Source: Hymenobacter arizonensis
GTDB taxonomy: Bacteria > Bacteroidota > Bacteroidia > Cytophagales > Hymenobacteraceae
Reading direction: 5' to 3'
Length of the DNA: 64,000 nt
NCBI RefSeq assembly: GCF_900115775.1
Contig: NZ_FOXS01000002.1
Location: 651,129-715,128 of the forward strand
Shown: one piece after another, positions 52,454 to 62,290 of the stretch
How the letters are laid out: every line of letters begins with the position of its first letter
Position numbering within the stretch: the first letter of the stretch is position 1
Program-made: the position numbers and the translations under genes
Notes under the pieces: generated by a model
Seen by the model: the letters and a program-made list of their open reading frames with translations, nothing else
Told to the model about the DNA's origin: nothing
Database searches by the model: none

Positions 52454-53371
52454 ATGTTAAATGCAATAAGTCCTGGCATTCGCCTGATGCTGCTGAGTAC
52501 CTTGCTGTTTGCGGGCATGAATGCCTGCGTAAAGCACTTGCAGCACCTGCCCGCGCTGGAAATTATTTTCTTCCGCTCCGTTTTTTCCATCGTGGCCAGC
52601 TACGTGGCGCTGCGGCGGCTGGGCGTGGCGCCCTTTGGCAACAATTACCGCCTGCTCATCAGTCGCGGGAGTACGGGGGCGCTGGCCTTGGTGTGCTACT
52701 TTCTGGCGCTGCAGAATCTGCCGCTGGCCACGGCCGTCACCGCGCAGTACCTGGCGCCCATTTTCACGGCGGTGATGGGTATTTGGCTGGTGCGCGAGCC
52801 AGTGCGCCACCTGCAGTGGGTATTTTTTGCGCTGAGCTTTGGGGGCGTGGTGCTGGTGCAGCAAGGCGGGCCGGTGGGCCCGGCAGCCGGGGCGCAAGGA
52901 GCAGCCGGGCTGGCATTTCTGGGCATTGGGGTATTTGGCGCGCTGCTATCGGGGCTGAGCTATAACGCCATCCGCAGGCTGCGCGGGCGCGAGCATCCCC
53001 TGGTTATCGTTTTTTACTTCCCCTTGATTTCGCTGCCACTTGCTGCGCTGGGCTGCCTCTTTAGCTGGCAACTGCCGCAGGGCACCGACTGGCTGTGGCT
53101 GCTGGCTTGCGGCGCCTTCACCCAAGGCGCGCAAGTGGCCATGACGCGCGCCTACCAGCTGGAGCGCCTCAGCCGCGTGGCGCCGCTCAACTACCTGGGC
53201 ATGTTTTATGCGCTGGGCCTGGGCTACGTTTTCTTCGCCGAAAGCTTCGGCCCGGTGGCCTACGCCGGCATGACCCTGGTGCTGCTGGGCGTGGGCCTGA
53301 ATGCCTGGTACACCAGCCGAGCCGATGCCCGCGCGGCTGCCTTGGCTCCGGCGGAGGAGGTGGTGGCGTAG
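52454..53371 (+). CDS. EamA/DMT family transporter
   Basis: A 305-residue protein with about ten hydrophobic segments in two EamA halves (about residues 5-145 and 155-290). The first half has GMNACVKHLQHLPALEIIFFRS and TAQYLAPIFTAVMGIWLVREP. The second half has TQGAQVAMTRAYQLERLSRV and NYLGMFYALGLGYVFFAESF. DMT carriers export or import small metabolites such as amino acids; the substrate is not readable. The start at 52454 fits the first helix. It is transcribed divergently from recX. Confidence 0.9.
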   Translation: MLNAISPGIRLMLLSTLLFAGMNACVKHLQHLPALEIIFFRSVFSIVASYVALRRLGVAPFGNNYRLLISRGSTGALALVCYFLALQNLPLATAVTAQYLAPIFTAVMGIWLVREPVRHLQWVFFALSFGGVVLVQQGGPVGPAAGAQGAAGLAFLGIGVFGALLSGLSYNAIRRLRGREHPLVIVFYFPLISLPLAALGCLFSWQLPQGTDWLWLLACGAFTQGAQVAMTRAYQLERLSRVAPLNYLGMFYALGLGYVFFAESFGPVAYAGMTLVLLGVGLNAWYTSRADARAAALAPAEEVVA

Positions 53372-53444
53372 GGAAAAAGGTAACGGTTGTAAACGGTGTT
53401 TGGCTGCGCTGGTAAGGTGTCAGGTAAGTCAATAATCAGCCAGA

Positions 53445-53548
53445 AGACCGTCATGCCGAGCGCAGCCGAGGCATCTCGCTCGCATCGTCCTCACGATTGA
53501 GTTACTCCCCCACGCGAGATGCCTCAGCTGCGCTCGGCATGACGGTCT
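53445..53548. repeat. Family C-like inverted repeat, 35-bp arms
   Basis: Arms 53445-53479 and 53514-53548 are complementary with one mismatch. They begin AGACCGTCATGCCGAGCGC. The shared GTCATGC / GAGC spelling links it to 17410-17502. The gap 53372-53735 otherwise shows no gene. Confidence 0.88.
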
Positions 53549-53735
53549 CTATTTCATTGACCCGCCCAATACCTGCTAAGCCATCAGGTGCGCTCGATGC
53601 GGCAGTCAGAGAGCGGCGCCAAAAAGTAATAGATTCAATTTGCAATGCTCCCAAGCAACTGTTGGGCCTTAACTGGCATCTGCTGGCAGGAGGCCGTAAC
53701 TTGGCCAGGTTCTATTTGCTGCCATACTCTGCATC

Positions 53736-56381
53736 ATGCTTTTTTCTGCTTTGCGTCTACCGTTTATTCTTCTGGTAATTAGTTTCTTGTCCTTTAGCAC
53801 CCACGCCGGTGTCATAAAGGGTACGGTGAGCGGAGCCAACAACCAGGGCCTAGCTTTTGCCAACGTGGCGGTGCGCGGTGCCGCCACCAGCACCGGGGCC
53901 AATGAACAGGGCCAGTACCAGCTGCGGCTGCCGGCCGGGCAATACGAGCTGGTGTTTCAGTACGTGGGCTACCGGCCCCAGATTCAGCCGGTGCGCGTGC
54001 AGGGCGGCGACACCCTCCTGACTGTGAACGTGACGCTGCAGCCGGAGTCCTACAACCTGGGCGAGGTGGTGGTGAAGTCGACCGACCGCGACCCGGCCTA
54101 CGCCATTATTCAGCAGGCGCAGCAGTGGCGGGCCTACCACCGGCGCGAAGTGGCCGCCTACCGGGCCCGAGTCTACATCAAAAGCCTGGGCCGCATCAAC
54201 GACACGCCCGAGAAAATCATGGGCCTGTTCAAGCTGGGGCCCGACATCAAAAAGGGCATTTTTTACCTATCCGAGAGCGTGTCCGAATTCAGCTTCACCC
54301 AGCCCAACACGGTGAAGGAGCGCATGATATCCAGCCGGGTGAGCGGCGACTCCCGCGGCATCAGCTTCAACCGGGCCAGCGCGGCGCGTAACCTGGGCTT
54401 CTATGAAAACCTCATCAAGCCGGGCTTTTCGGAGCGGGGGTTCGTGTCGCCCATCGCCAGCAACGCCATGCTGTTCTACAAGTACGAGCTGGTGGGCAGC
54501 ACCCCGCGGGGCGGCGACGTGGTGCACAAAATCCGGGTGATTCCGCGCCGCCGCACCGACCCCGTTTTCACCGGTTTCATTTACATCGTTGATAATTCCT
54601 GGCGCATTCACTCCGTGGACCTGACCCTGGACAAGGATGCCCAGATTGACTACGTCGACGAGCTGCACATTGCCCAGCAGTACGCCCCTGCGCCCGGCAA
54701 CCCCAACGTGTGGCTCATTCAGTCGCAGCAGGTGCGGGCCAACCTCTCGGGCTTGGGTTTTAAAGGGTCGGGCTACATTTCGGCCGTGCTTTCCGACTAT
54801 GCCAACGTGGTGCCCACCTACCCCGCGCCACCTGCTGCCAAAACACCTCCCGTGGTGGCCGAGGCCAAGGAAAGCGCCCCCGTGGGCCAAGAGACCGCTG
54901 CCCAAATTCGCAAGCGCAAGCCTGACCTGCGCGGCCTCAACGCCCAGGTGCGCAAGCAGGTGAAGCAGGCCGTGCGCGACTCCATCAAAAACGACCCCCT
55001 GGCCCGGATGCCACGCGGCCAGGTGCAGCTGGTAGAAAAAGGCGTGAACGAGCGCGACATTGCCTACTGGGAGCAGGTGCGCCCTGTGCCCCTGACCGCC
55101 GAGGAGCAGAAAGACTACCAGGTGAAAGACAGCACCGAAACCCTCCGCAAGTCGCGCCCCTACCAGGACTCGCTCGACCGCAAGCGCAACGAGTTTGAGC
55201 CCATCAACCTGCTGATAGGCGGATACACGCACGTCAATACCTTCAAAAAGCAGTCGGTGTCGGTGCTGCCGCTGGCCCAGATTTACCAATACAATACCGT
55301 GGAAGGGCTGGTCTTCAACCCCCAAGTCATCTACCGGCAGCGCACCGAAGACCGGCGCTTTTTCACGCTGACGCCCACCCTGCGCTATGGCGTCAGCAGC
55401 AAGGAGTTCAACCCTAGCCTGGCGGCTACCTGGCAGCTGCACCCCGCCAAAACCAAGCAATTCTCCCTGTTGGTGGGTCGCACCGTCGAAAACTTTGACC
55501 GTAACTCGCAGCTCACGCCGGCCATCAACACCATCTACACGCTCTACGCCAACCGCAACTACGCCAAGCTTTACCGCCGCGACGGCGCCGAGCTCACTTA
55601 CCTCACCGAGCCCATCAACGGCCTCAACCTGCGCTTGAGCGGCGGCTACTTCGACCGCCGCGAGTTGTTCAACACCACCGACCGCCTCCTGAGGGACATA
55701 CCCAACCGAGCCTTTACCCCCAACCGGCCCGTGAGCGAGGAAATGCCCAACACCAGCTTCGGCCGCAGCCAAGTGCTCACCGTGGCCGTGTCGATGGACT
55801 ACAAGCCCGGGCAGCGCTACATCAGCCGCCCCAATGGCAATTTTACCCTTGGCTCGAAATGGCCCACCATCAACCTGCAGGGCCGCGCGGCCCTGCCCGG
55901 CGTGCTGGGTAGTGATGTGCGCTACACCCTGCTCCAAGCCGGCGTGCGCGACAACGTGGCGCTGGGCCTGCTGGGCAACAGCAGCTACCGCGTCAGCGTC
56001 GGCAGCTTCGTGGGCCGCAAGGAGGGCATGCAGTTCATGGACTACCGCCACTTCTCCGGCAACCAAACCATTCTGACCGGCAACTTCAGCAACTTCCAGC
56101 TGCTGGACTACTACCGCTTCAGCACCAACAATAGCTACGTCGAAGCTCATTACGACCACCATTTCAACGGCTTTTTCCTCAACAACATCCCGCTGCTGCG
56201 CAAGCTGAAGCTGCAGGAAGTGGCCTCGCTGAACTACCTGACCACCGCGCAAGCCGGGCACTACGTGGAAGTAGGCGTGGGCATCGAGCACATTGTGAAG
56301 GTGCTGCGCGTAGATTTCTACACCGCCCTGCAAAGCGGGGAGAAGCTGGGCACGGGCGTGCGGATTGGCTTCGGGTTCTAA
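53736..56381 (+). CDS. DUF5686 and carboxypeptidase-like domain outer-membrane protein
   Basis: An 881-residue exported protein. The signal peptide covers residues 1-24 (ending STHA). A carboxypeptidase-regulatory-like fold follows (VIKGTVSGANNQGLAFANVA ... FQYVGYRPQIQP) at residues 25-110. The rest is DUF5686 (EVVVKSTDRDPAYAIIQQAQ ... IVDNSWRIHSVDLTLDKDAQ), with a barrel-like C-terminal half that ends in GVRIGFGF. Such proteins are outer-membrane and of unknown function. A Lys- and Glu-rich linker lies at about residues 365-430. It stands alone. Confidence 0.88.
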   Translation: MLFSALRLPFILLVISFLSFSTHAGVIKGTVSGANNQGLAFANVAVRGAATSTGANEQGQYQLRLPAGQYELVFQYVGYRPQIQPVRVQGGDTLLTVNVTLQPESYNLGEVVVKSTDRDPAYAIIQQAQQWRAYHRREVAAYRARVYIKSLGRINDTPEKIMGLFKLGPDIKKGIFYLSESVSEFSFTQPNTVKERMISSRVSGDSRGISFNRASAARNLGFYENLIKPGFSERGFVSPIASNAMLFYKYELVGSTPRGGDVVHKIRVIPRRRTDPVFTGFIYIVDNSWRIHSVDLTLDKDAQIDYVDELHIAQQYAPAPGNPNVWLIQSQQVRANLSGLGFKGSGYISAVLSDYANVVPTYPAPPAAKTPPVVAEAKESAPVGQETAAQIRKRKPDLRGLNAQVRKQVKQAVRDSIKNDPLARMPRGQVQLVEKGVNERDIAYWEQVRPVPLTAEEQKDYQVKDSTETLRKSRPYQDSLDRKRNEFEPINLLIGGYTHVNTFKKQSVSVLPLAQIYQYNTVEGLVFNPQVIYRQRTEDRRFFTLTPTLRYGVSSKEFNPSLAATWQLHPAKTKQFSLLVGRTVENFDRNSQLTPAINTIYTLYANRNYAKLYRRDGAELTYLTEPINGLNLRLSGGYFDRRELFNTTDRLLRDIPNRAFTPNRPVSEEMPNTSFGRSQVLTVAVSMDYKPGQRYISRPNGNFTLGSKWPTINLQGRAALPGVLGSDVRYTLLQAGVRDNVALGLLGNSSYRVSVGSFVGRKEGMQFMDYRHFSGNQTILTGNFSNFQLLDYYRFSTNNSYVEAHYDHHFNGFFLNNIPLLRKLKLQEVASLNYLTTAQAGHYVEVGVGIEHIVKVLRVDFYTALQSGEKLGTGVRIGFGF

Positions 56382-56554
56382 GCCGCGATTGCTCTGCTGA
56401 GCCAAACGGGTGTTGGGGGAGGCGCATCACCCCGCAGCAGCGCCCGCCAGTAGGGCTGCTATTCGGGCTTGCTGTGCGGGAATAAAAATTTATTTAACAT
56501 ATTATTTACTATATATTAATCGAATAAAGTTGGGCGGCGTACAAGTTCAAAAAA

Positions 56555-57178
56555 ATGCTTCGTCCCCCCCTTGCTACTGAGGCCCAACGACGTCGGGCGG
56601 TCGACTGGGTCATGACCCTGACGGCCAACACCGAACTTACCCCTCAGCGCTACGAGCGCCAGTTGCTGCAGCACTACCAGCGGGGCGAACTCACCATCGA
56701 CGAGGTTATCGGCCTTCTGGATGCCAGCCAGTACCACGTGCTCTACCGCAGCCACGCCACCAAGCCCTTCACCGATGCGCAGCTGGAGGACTTGCTGGCT
56801 TCGGCCCGGCCGTTCAACGCGGCCAATCAGCTCACGGGTTTATTGCTTTACAACGATAGCCGCTTTGTGCAGGTGCTGGAAGGTCCCGAAGCGGCCGTGC
56901 GTGCCCTCTACGCCCGCATTCAGCAAGACCCCCGCCACACCAGCGTCGTGACGGTTAGCGAAGGCCCGGGGCCTGGGCGGCGGTTTGGCGAGTGGGGCAT
57001 GGCCTTTGGGCGCGTGGCCGGTCCGGCCGTGACGCAGGCCTTCGACACGGTGCTGGCCCAAGACCCCGTGCCGGGCACCGTTACCGACAGCGCTCTGTTG
57101 TTGGAACTGCTTCAGGCCTTCGGGGTCACGCAAGAGACGCGGGCCGCTGAGGAACCCGAATTTCCCTTGTTCAACTAA
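56555..57178 (+). CDS. BLUF blue-light sensor with N-terminal helical extension
   Basis: A 207-residue protein. The BLUF domain spans about residues 58-155 and has all expected flavin-site residues: Y64 (HVLYRSHA), N88 (FNAANQLTGLL), Q106 (FVQVLEGPE), W147 and M149 (FGEWGMAF). It should bind FAD and respond to blue light by shifting the Tyr-Gln hydrogen bonds. Residues about 28-57 (LTPQRYERQLLQHYQRGELT) form an extension that resembles the short VbhA-like antitoxin helix seen in FIC systems, though no FIC gene is adjacent. The C-terminal 50 residues are helical. No output enzyme domain is present. Confidence 0.9.
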   Translation: MLRPPLATEAQRRRAVDWVMTLTANTELTPQRYERQLLQHYQRGELTIDEVIGLLDASQYHVLYRSHATKPFTDAQLEDLLASARPFNAANQLTGLLLYNDSRFVQVLEGPEAAVRALYARIQQDPRHTSVVTVSEGPGPGRRFGEWGMAFGRVAGPAVTQAFDTVLAQDPVPGTVTDSALLLELLQAFGVTQETRAAEEPEFPLFN

Positions 57179-57218
57179 GACTAATGCCTGGGCCCACGCA
57201 TGCCCAATTCGTTCGGGT

Positions 57219-58670
57219 TTACGGGTTCTTAACCGCTCTCAGCATATTAGTTAAGGCCGCCGCCGGGTATGCCTTGCCCCGCGACACCACCGCGTCGATG
57301 CGCTTGATGTTGGCGATGTTATCCAACGGATTAGCCGTGAGCAGGAGCAGGTCGGCGTCTTTGCCCGGGGCGATGGTGGCGGTGCGGTCAGCCACGCCCA
57401 TAAACTTGGCGCCGTTGATGGTGGCGGCTTGCAAGGCCTGCAAGGGCGTGAGGCCGGCGCGCACCAGCTCTTGGAGCTCGTCTTGCAGAGAAGTGCCGGG
57501 ATAAATGAAGGAGTTGAACGGCCCGCTGTCGGAGCCAGCCAGAATGGGCACTCCGGCGGCCTGCATCAGCGGCACTAGGGTGTAGAACTTGGCTTCCAGC
57601 TTCTGGCTGAACGCCCGGGCGGCGGGCGACTGCTGCTGGGCGCTGGCCAGCCGCCGGGTGTAAGTAGCTTGAATTTTAGGGTCGATGTAGGCGCGCATGG
57701 TGTCTTGCGCGTGGTCGTTTTCGGCCAGCTCGCTCAGGGTTTTGCCAATGTGCAGCGTGGGCACCACGGCGGTTTTGTTCTTGGCCATGAGCTTGAAAAT
57801 GCGGTCCGCGGCCTCCGGGCTGTAGGTGTCGTACACGGCGGGTAGCATTGCAAACAAGCCCAGCGGCTTGGGCGTCTGCAGGCTGTTGCGCACCAGGGCC
57901 GTGAGGCTGTCTTCCTTGCTGGAGCAGGCCTTGAACACATAGTAGAGGTGCTCGGTGGCGTCGAGCCCGCGCTTCACTGCCTCGCCCAACGTCACGGAGT
58001 AGGGCATGTGCCCGGTGGTTTTCAAGCCGCGCCGCTGCGCCTGGGAAATGGTATTGAGGAAGGCCTGGCCGGAAATCTTGCTGTCGTAAATCTTTACGTA
58101 GTCCACCTTCAGCCGCTTGAGCGAGTCAACGGCCCTGCGGATTTGGGGCATGGTTTCGACTTCCAGCGAGCCGGGCCAGTAGGCCTGGGGGCCGTCAATC
58201 TTGGGGCCCGACGTGAAGATGCGCGGGCCCGCCAGCTTGCCGGCTTCCATGTCTTGCCGCCACTGGAAAATGCTGGGAGTGAGGTCGCCGCCCGCGTCGC
58301 GCACCGTGGTGATGCCGTGGGCCAAAAACAGGGTCAGGCTCTTGCGGTTGGCTACCATGAGGCTGTCGCCGCCCCGGAAGTGCACGTGCATGTCCCACAG
58401 TCCCGGGATGAGGTAGCGGCCGTTGCCGTTCACGTACTGTTTGGCCGCGTAGCTGTCCCGGTCGGCGGGCTCCACCTTGATAATCTTGCCTTTCAAAATG
58501 GACACCACTTGGTTGGGTTGGAGCTGGCCCGTTACCACATCCACGATGGTTACGTGGTTGATTACCACGTCATATATCGGCAGCTTGGTGGTCTGCACCT
58601 TGGCCGGCCGGGCGCACCCGGCTAGCAGCGCGGCCACGCTCAGGCCGAATAACAGTTGAAAAAATCTCAT
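57219..58670 (-). CDS. Amidohydrolase-family lipoprotein
   Basis: A 483-residue protein. The signal ends in a lipobox (LLAGC), so the mature protein is lipid-anchored. The catalytic core is imidazolonepropionase-like: DMHVHFRGGD (metal HxH), VDYVKIYDS (Lys), GHMPYS and TEHLYY (His ligands), GSDSGPF (metal Asp), and the final GKDADLLLL loop. Such enzymes cleave C-N bonds in ring-shaped or amide substrates, and the substrate here is open. I chose the ATG at 58670; the alternative 15 bases upstream uses TTG. It is on the minus strand beside a TPR kinase. Confidence 0.9.
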   Translation of the reverse strand: MRFFQLLFGLSVAALLAGCARPAKVQTTKLPIYDVVINHVTIVDVVTGQLQPNQVVSILKGKIIKVEPADRDSYAAKQYVNGNGRYLIPGLWDMHVHFRGGDSLMVANRKSLTLFLAHGITTVRDAGGDLTPSIFQWRQDMEAGKLAGPRIFTSGPKIDGPQAYWPGSLEVETMPQIRRAVDSLKRLKVDYVKIYDSKISGQAFLNTISQAQRRGLKTTGHMPYSVTLGEAVKRGLDATEHLYYVFKACSSKEDSLTALVRNSLQTPKPLGLFAMLPAVYDTYSPEAADRIFKLMAKNKTAVVPTLHIGKTLSELAENDHAQDTMRAYIDPKIQATYTRRLASAQQQSPAARAFSQKLEAKFYTLVPLMQAAGVPILAGSDSGPFNSFIYPGTSLQDELQELVRAGLTPLQALQAATINGAKFMGVADRTATIAPGKDADLLLLTANPLDNIANIKRIDAVVSRGKAYPAAALTNMLRAVKNP

Positions 58671-58701
58671 GCGGGAAATGGGCAAGCGGCGGGCAGCAAA
58701 G

Positions 58702-60714
58702 TTAGGCGGGTATTTGGACCGTGAATTCGGTAAATTCTCCCTCCTGCGTTTTCAGGGTGAGGGAGCCGTGGTGGCCTTTGGTGATGATGTCGTGGGCAAG
58801 GGACAGGCCCAGGCCCGTGCCTTCGCCCACGGGCTTGGTCGTGAAAAAGGGCTTGAACGCTTGCGCGGCCACGGCGTCGGACATGCCCGGGCCGTTGTCG
58901 CGCACCCGCACCTCCACGGCATTGCCCACGCGCTCAGTCGTGACGCTGACCACGGGCTGGTGGCCCGGCTCGGCGGCCTGCCGCAGCCGGGCAGCCTGCA
59001 AGGCGTTGGTAAACAGATTAAGCAAGGCCCGACCCAACTCGCCGGGCACCGTGGGCACCGGCTGCAACTGCGGTGCAAAATGGGTGTGTAGCTCAACCGC
59101 CGGACCCGCTCCGGGGGCCACGCTGCCGTGGTTGGTCAGGAGCAGGGTTTGGGCCACCAGGGCGTTGAGGTCGGTGGGCTCGCGCTGGCTGGTGCCCGTG
59201 CGCGCATGGTCCAGCATGTTTTTGATAATGGACGAAGCCCGTTGCCCGTGCTGGCTGATTTGCTGCAGGTTTTGCTTCAGCCCGGCTCTTATTTCCTGCT
59301 CTAGTCCCGGCGCCTGGGCGGCACCGGGTTGTTCCTGGTCAATCAAGGCCACGCTGACTTCGGCAAAGTTGTGCATGAACGCCAGCGGGTTGCGCAACTC
59401 ATGGGCAATGCCAGCCGACAGCTCACCAATGAAGGCCAGCTTCTCGGCCGCCACCAGTTGGGCCTGCGTGCTACGCAGCTCCGCGAGGGTGGCGGCAAGC
59501 TCCTGGCGCTGGGCGTCAATCTGAACGTTGCGCTCGTTCAGGAGCTGATTGGCACGACGCTGCTGGCGGTTGGAGCGCCCCAGCAGCAGCGCCACCGCCC
59601 CAATAATGCAGGCGATGGCCAGCAGGCCCAGGCGCTGGTAGCGCACGGTTTGGTGCTCCTGCGCTTGCTCCTGGCGCAGCTGCTTTTGTTGCTCGGTAAA
59701 GGCCAAGAGCTGTAGTTGCTGAAATTTTTCGGGGCCGAACAGGCTGTCGTGGGTGGCCATGGCCAGGCGTTGGTACCGAAACGCGCTGTCGACGTTGGCC
59801 CGGGCCTGGTAGAGGCGCGTGAGCAGGTTGCTGGCCTCCAGCATCGTGACGCGGTAAGACACTTTTTGGGCGGTGCGCAAGGCCTCGTGGGCGTAGCGCA
59901 GGGCCGAGTCGGGCTGCTGCAGGGTGTGGTGGAGGTCGGCCATGAGGTAAGCGGCCATGGCCCGATTGCGCAGGTCGTTGTTGAGGTAGGTTTCGCGAAT
60001 GGCCCGCCGGTAGTAGGCGAAGGCCTCCGGGTGCCGGCCCAGCCGGGCCAGCACGTTGCCCATGTTGCGCAGGGCCAGCGCCGCCGCCAGCCGGGGTTGC
60101 GGGTGCTGCGCAATCAGTTGCTCAGCCCGCTGCTGAAACAGCAGCGCCGAGTCCAGCACGCCGAGCTTCTCGTAGCAGCTGCCCAGGTTGGTGAGCGCGC
60201 CCGCCACCCAGGGCTGCAGCTGCAGCCGCTCAAAAAGGGTTTTCGACTGCTCGTAGTACCGCAGGGCCTGCCGGTACTGGCGCAGGTCCAGGCTGATGTT
60301 GCCCAGGGAATTGAGGCTGCGGGCCTCGCCTTCAAAGTCGCGGTTTTGCCGGTTAAGCGGCAAGCTTTGCAGCAGGGTCGCAAAAGCCTCCGGTAACTGG
60401 CCCTGTTCGCGCTGCACGCCGCCTATCATGCCCAGGGCCTGGCCTTCGCCCTTGCCAAAGCCAACCCGCTGGGCCAGCTGCAACGCCTTCCGGGCCAGGT
60501 GCGTGGTAGAATCCGGCTTGGAAGCACGGTAGGAATAAGCCAGCTTGAGCAGCTGCAGCACCCGGCTCGAATCGGGCCGGGTTTGGGCCAGCTCGCGGCG
60601 CAGGCTGTCCGTGGCGGCTGTTTGGGCCCTGGCTGCTTGCCCTACGCCCGCGAGCAGCAGCCACAGCACGAGCAGCAGTCGGGAAATGGTAGAAAGGGTG
60701 GATAGGGCGGTCAA
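58702..60714 (-). CDS. TPR-containing sensor histidine kinase
   Basis: A 670-residue kinase. A signal-like N-terminus (LLLVLWLLLAGVGQA) is followed by about six TPR repeats, residues 35-340 (SLNSLGNISLDLRQYRQALR and similar). One membrane helix is at about residues 355-375 (LGLLAIACIIGAVALLL). A coiled-coil (QQRRANQLLNERNVQIDAQR) leads to HisKA with IAHELRNPLAFMHNFAEVSV, phosphoacceptor H438. The ATPase part has RALLNLFTNALQAARLRQA and DNGPGMS. The layout matches a two-component sensor with an extracytoplasmic TPR domain, common in Bacteroidota. It starts with TTG at 60714; no ATG gives a better signal. No receiver gene is next to it. Confidence 0.88.
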   Translation of the reverse strand: MTALSTLSTISRLLLVLWLLLAGVGQAARAQTAATDSLRRELAQTRPDSSRVLQLLKLAYSYRASKPDSTTHLARKALQLAQRVGFGKGEGQALGMIGGVQREQGQLPEAFATLLQSLPLNRQNRDFEGEARSLNSLGNISLDLRQYRQALRYYEQSKTLFERLQLQPWVAGALTNLGSCYEKLGVLDSALLFQQRAEQLIAQHPQPRLAAALALRNMGNVLARLGRHPEAFAYYRRAIRETYLNNDLRNRAMAAYLMADLHHTLQQPDSALRYAHEALRTAQKVSYRVTMLEASNLLTRLYQARANVDSAFRYQRLAMATHDSLFGPEKFQQLQLLAFTEQQKQLRQEQAQEHQTVRYQRLGLLAIACIIGAVALLLGRSNRQQRRANQLLNERNVQIDAQRQELAATLAELRSTQAQLVAAEKLAFIGELSAGIAHELRNPLAFMHNFAEVSVALIDQEQPGAAQAPGLEQEIRAGLKQNLQQISQHGQRASSIIKNMLDHARTGTSQREPTDLNALVAQTLLLTNHGSVAPGAGPAVELHTHFAPQLQPVPTVPGELGRALLNLFTNALQAARLRQAAEPGHQPVVSVTTERVGNAVEVRVRDNGPGMSDAVAAQAFKPFFTTKPVGEGTGLGLSLAHDIITKGHHGSLTLKTQEGEFTEFTVQIPA

Positions 60715-60905
60715 AGATGGAAGTAGATTTTGCTTGGGTCCTGGCGGGTACCTACGAAGCTAAGGGACGTAACGGGTCTTATGGCAGATGGCAGCAGGCA
60801 AAGTCTGCGTGCCGCTAGTGTTAGGAAAGCTTTGCTTTTCAATGCCTATCCGCGGAGCGTTAGCGCTCTGAACCGTGGATTGACAGCTTGCGCTAGGTAT
60901 GTGCG

Positions 60906-61832
60906 TCAGCGCCAGGGCACCTTCGTGCCGGCTTTGCCCGCGTGCAGCCGGGCGGGTACGCTGGCCAGAATCAGGTCGCGCAACGCGGCGAGCAGCGTGG
61001 TGCGCACAAAGCCGTGGTGCACCACCAGGCTCACCTCGCGCACCGGCGCCGGGGCTACAAAGCGTTTGATGAGCGGATTGTTATCTACTTCCTCCAGCAT
61101 GGCCAGCTCGGGCACCAGCGTGTAGCCGTGGTGGCGGCGCACCAGCTCTTTCAGGGTTTCTATCGAGCCGCTCTCGTAGGTGATGGCACCGGTGGGGGAG
61201 GCGGGCCCGCACAGGTTCAAAACCTGGTTGCGGAAGCAGTGGCCTTGCTGCATCAGCCACAGGCCGGGGCTTTGCAGGTCGGCGGGGCTCACGGTGGCTT
61301 GGGCAGCCAACTCGTGTGTTTCCGAGGCCAATACTAGAAACGGCTCATCGAGCAAGGGCAGCTCACGCAGCTGCCGGTCGTCGAGTGGCGTCACGAGCAG
61401 GCCCACGTCGAGGCGGTGCTCCTTGAGCTGCTGCATGATTTCCTCTGAGCGTAACTCTTCTACCCGCACCCGCAAATCAGGATAAGCCGTGGTAAGGCCC
61501 ACCAGAAAGCGGGGCACCAGGTACGGGGCCAGCGTCGGAATTACACCCAGGCGCAGCTCGCCTACCACTTCGCCTTTCTCTACATGCACCAACTCGCGCA
61601 GCAGCTGGGCTTCGCGCAACACCAGCCGGGCCTGGGCAATGACTTTGGCGCCTACGGCGGTGGGCTCGGCCCCGCGCTGGGTGCGGTCGAAAAGTAAGAC
61701 GCCTAGCTCCTCTTCCAGCTTTTGCACCTGCACGCTCAGGGCAGGTTGGCTCACACAGCTTTTATCGGCGGCAAGGCCGAACTGGCGGTGGGTGTCCAGG
61801 GCCACGAGGTAAGTGAGCTGCTGTAGGTTCAT
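60906..61832 (-). CDS. oxyR: OxyR-type hydrogen-peroxide-responsive LysR regulator
   Basis: A 308-residue LysR protein with an N-terminal winged helix (LVALDTHRQFGLAADKSCVS). The sensing segment GHCFRNQVLNLC carries C199 and C208, the same spacing and, by my count, the same numbering as the E. coli OxyR disulfide pair. In the oxidised state OxyR activates peroxide-defence genes. A promoter lies about 60 bases upstream. I chose the ATG at 61832 over a TTG 12 bases upstream. Ferritin (44252-44776) is a typical target class, but no catalase or peroxidase is in the window. Confidence 0.92.
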   Translation of the reverse strand: MNLQQLTYLVALDTHRQFGLAADKSCVSQPALSVQVQKLEEELGVLLFDRTQRGAEPTAVGAKVIAQARLVLREAQLLRELVHVEKGEVVGELRLGVIPTLAPYLVPRFLVGLTTAYPDLRVRVEELRSEEIMQQLKEHRLDVGLLVTPLDDRQLRELPLLDEPFLVLASETHELAAQATVSPADLQSPGLWLMQQGHCFRNQVLNLCGPASPTGAITYESGSIETLKELVRRHHGYTLVPELAMLEEVDNNPLIKRFVAPAPVREVSLVVHHGFVRTTLLAALRDLILASVPARLHAGKAGTKVPWR

Positions 61833-61889
61833 AAGTGGCTGCAATTGTGTAGGACGTCATGCCTCAGTTTGCTCTGCGTGAAGGCGGGC

Positions 61890-61924
61890 CAAATATAGTT
61901 TGTAATTATAAAATCCTAAACAAA
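61890..61924 (-). promoter_or_regulatory. Promoter of the OxyR gene
   Basis: Minus strand TTTG (61924-61921), a 23-base spacer and TATATTTG (61897-61890). Both boxes match the Bacteroidota consensus. Confidence 0.7.
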
Positions 61925-62232
61925 ATCAATTCTAATTATGATGACAAAAAGCAACTCTTGTCCATACTCATCTGTAGGGTGCTGTTATGACTTTGGTATC
62001 CGCTCGCTTATGGAAGAATAAACCCAACGAAGAAGCTGAATACAGCTTCGGATTGCCCAATTGTCTACAACTAAAAATCTTAACCAGCAGGCACCCACGG
62101 CCTGCTTCTGCTGTAGGGCTACTTTTCGCACGAGAAGCCGTCTTACCCCAACGGGGAGCGTACTCCGAAGCGTATGGTGCACGTTAAAAGCAGCAGCCAT
62201 TGCGGCGGTGCTTGCGAAGCGCTCAAATAACC

Positions 62233-62278
62233 ACAGCAAGAAAGCCGTCTTGAGCAATCAAGACGGCTTTCTTGCTGT
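62233..62278. terminator. Perfect 21-bp hairpin past the lipoprotein gene
   Basis: 62233-62253 (ACAGCAAGAAAGCCGTCTTG...) and 62258-62278 are exact complements around the loop GCAA. It lies 12 bases beyond the stop of the minus-strand gene at 62291. In 61930-62230 I see no supported gene, only short unconvincing frames. Confidence 0.75.
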
Positions 62279-62290
62279 GTTGGCCTCAGG

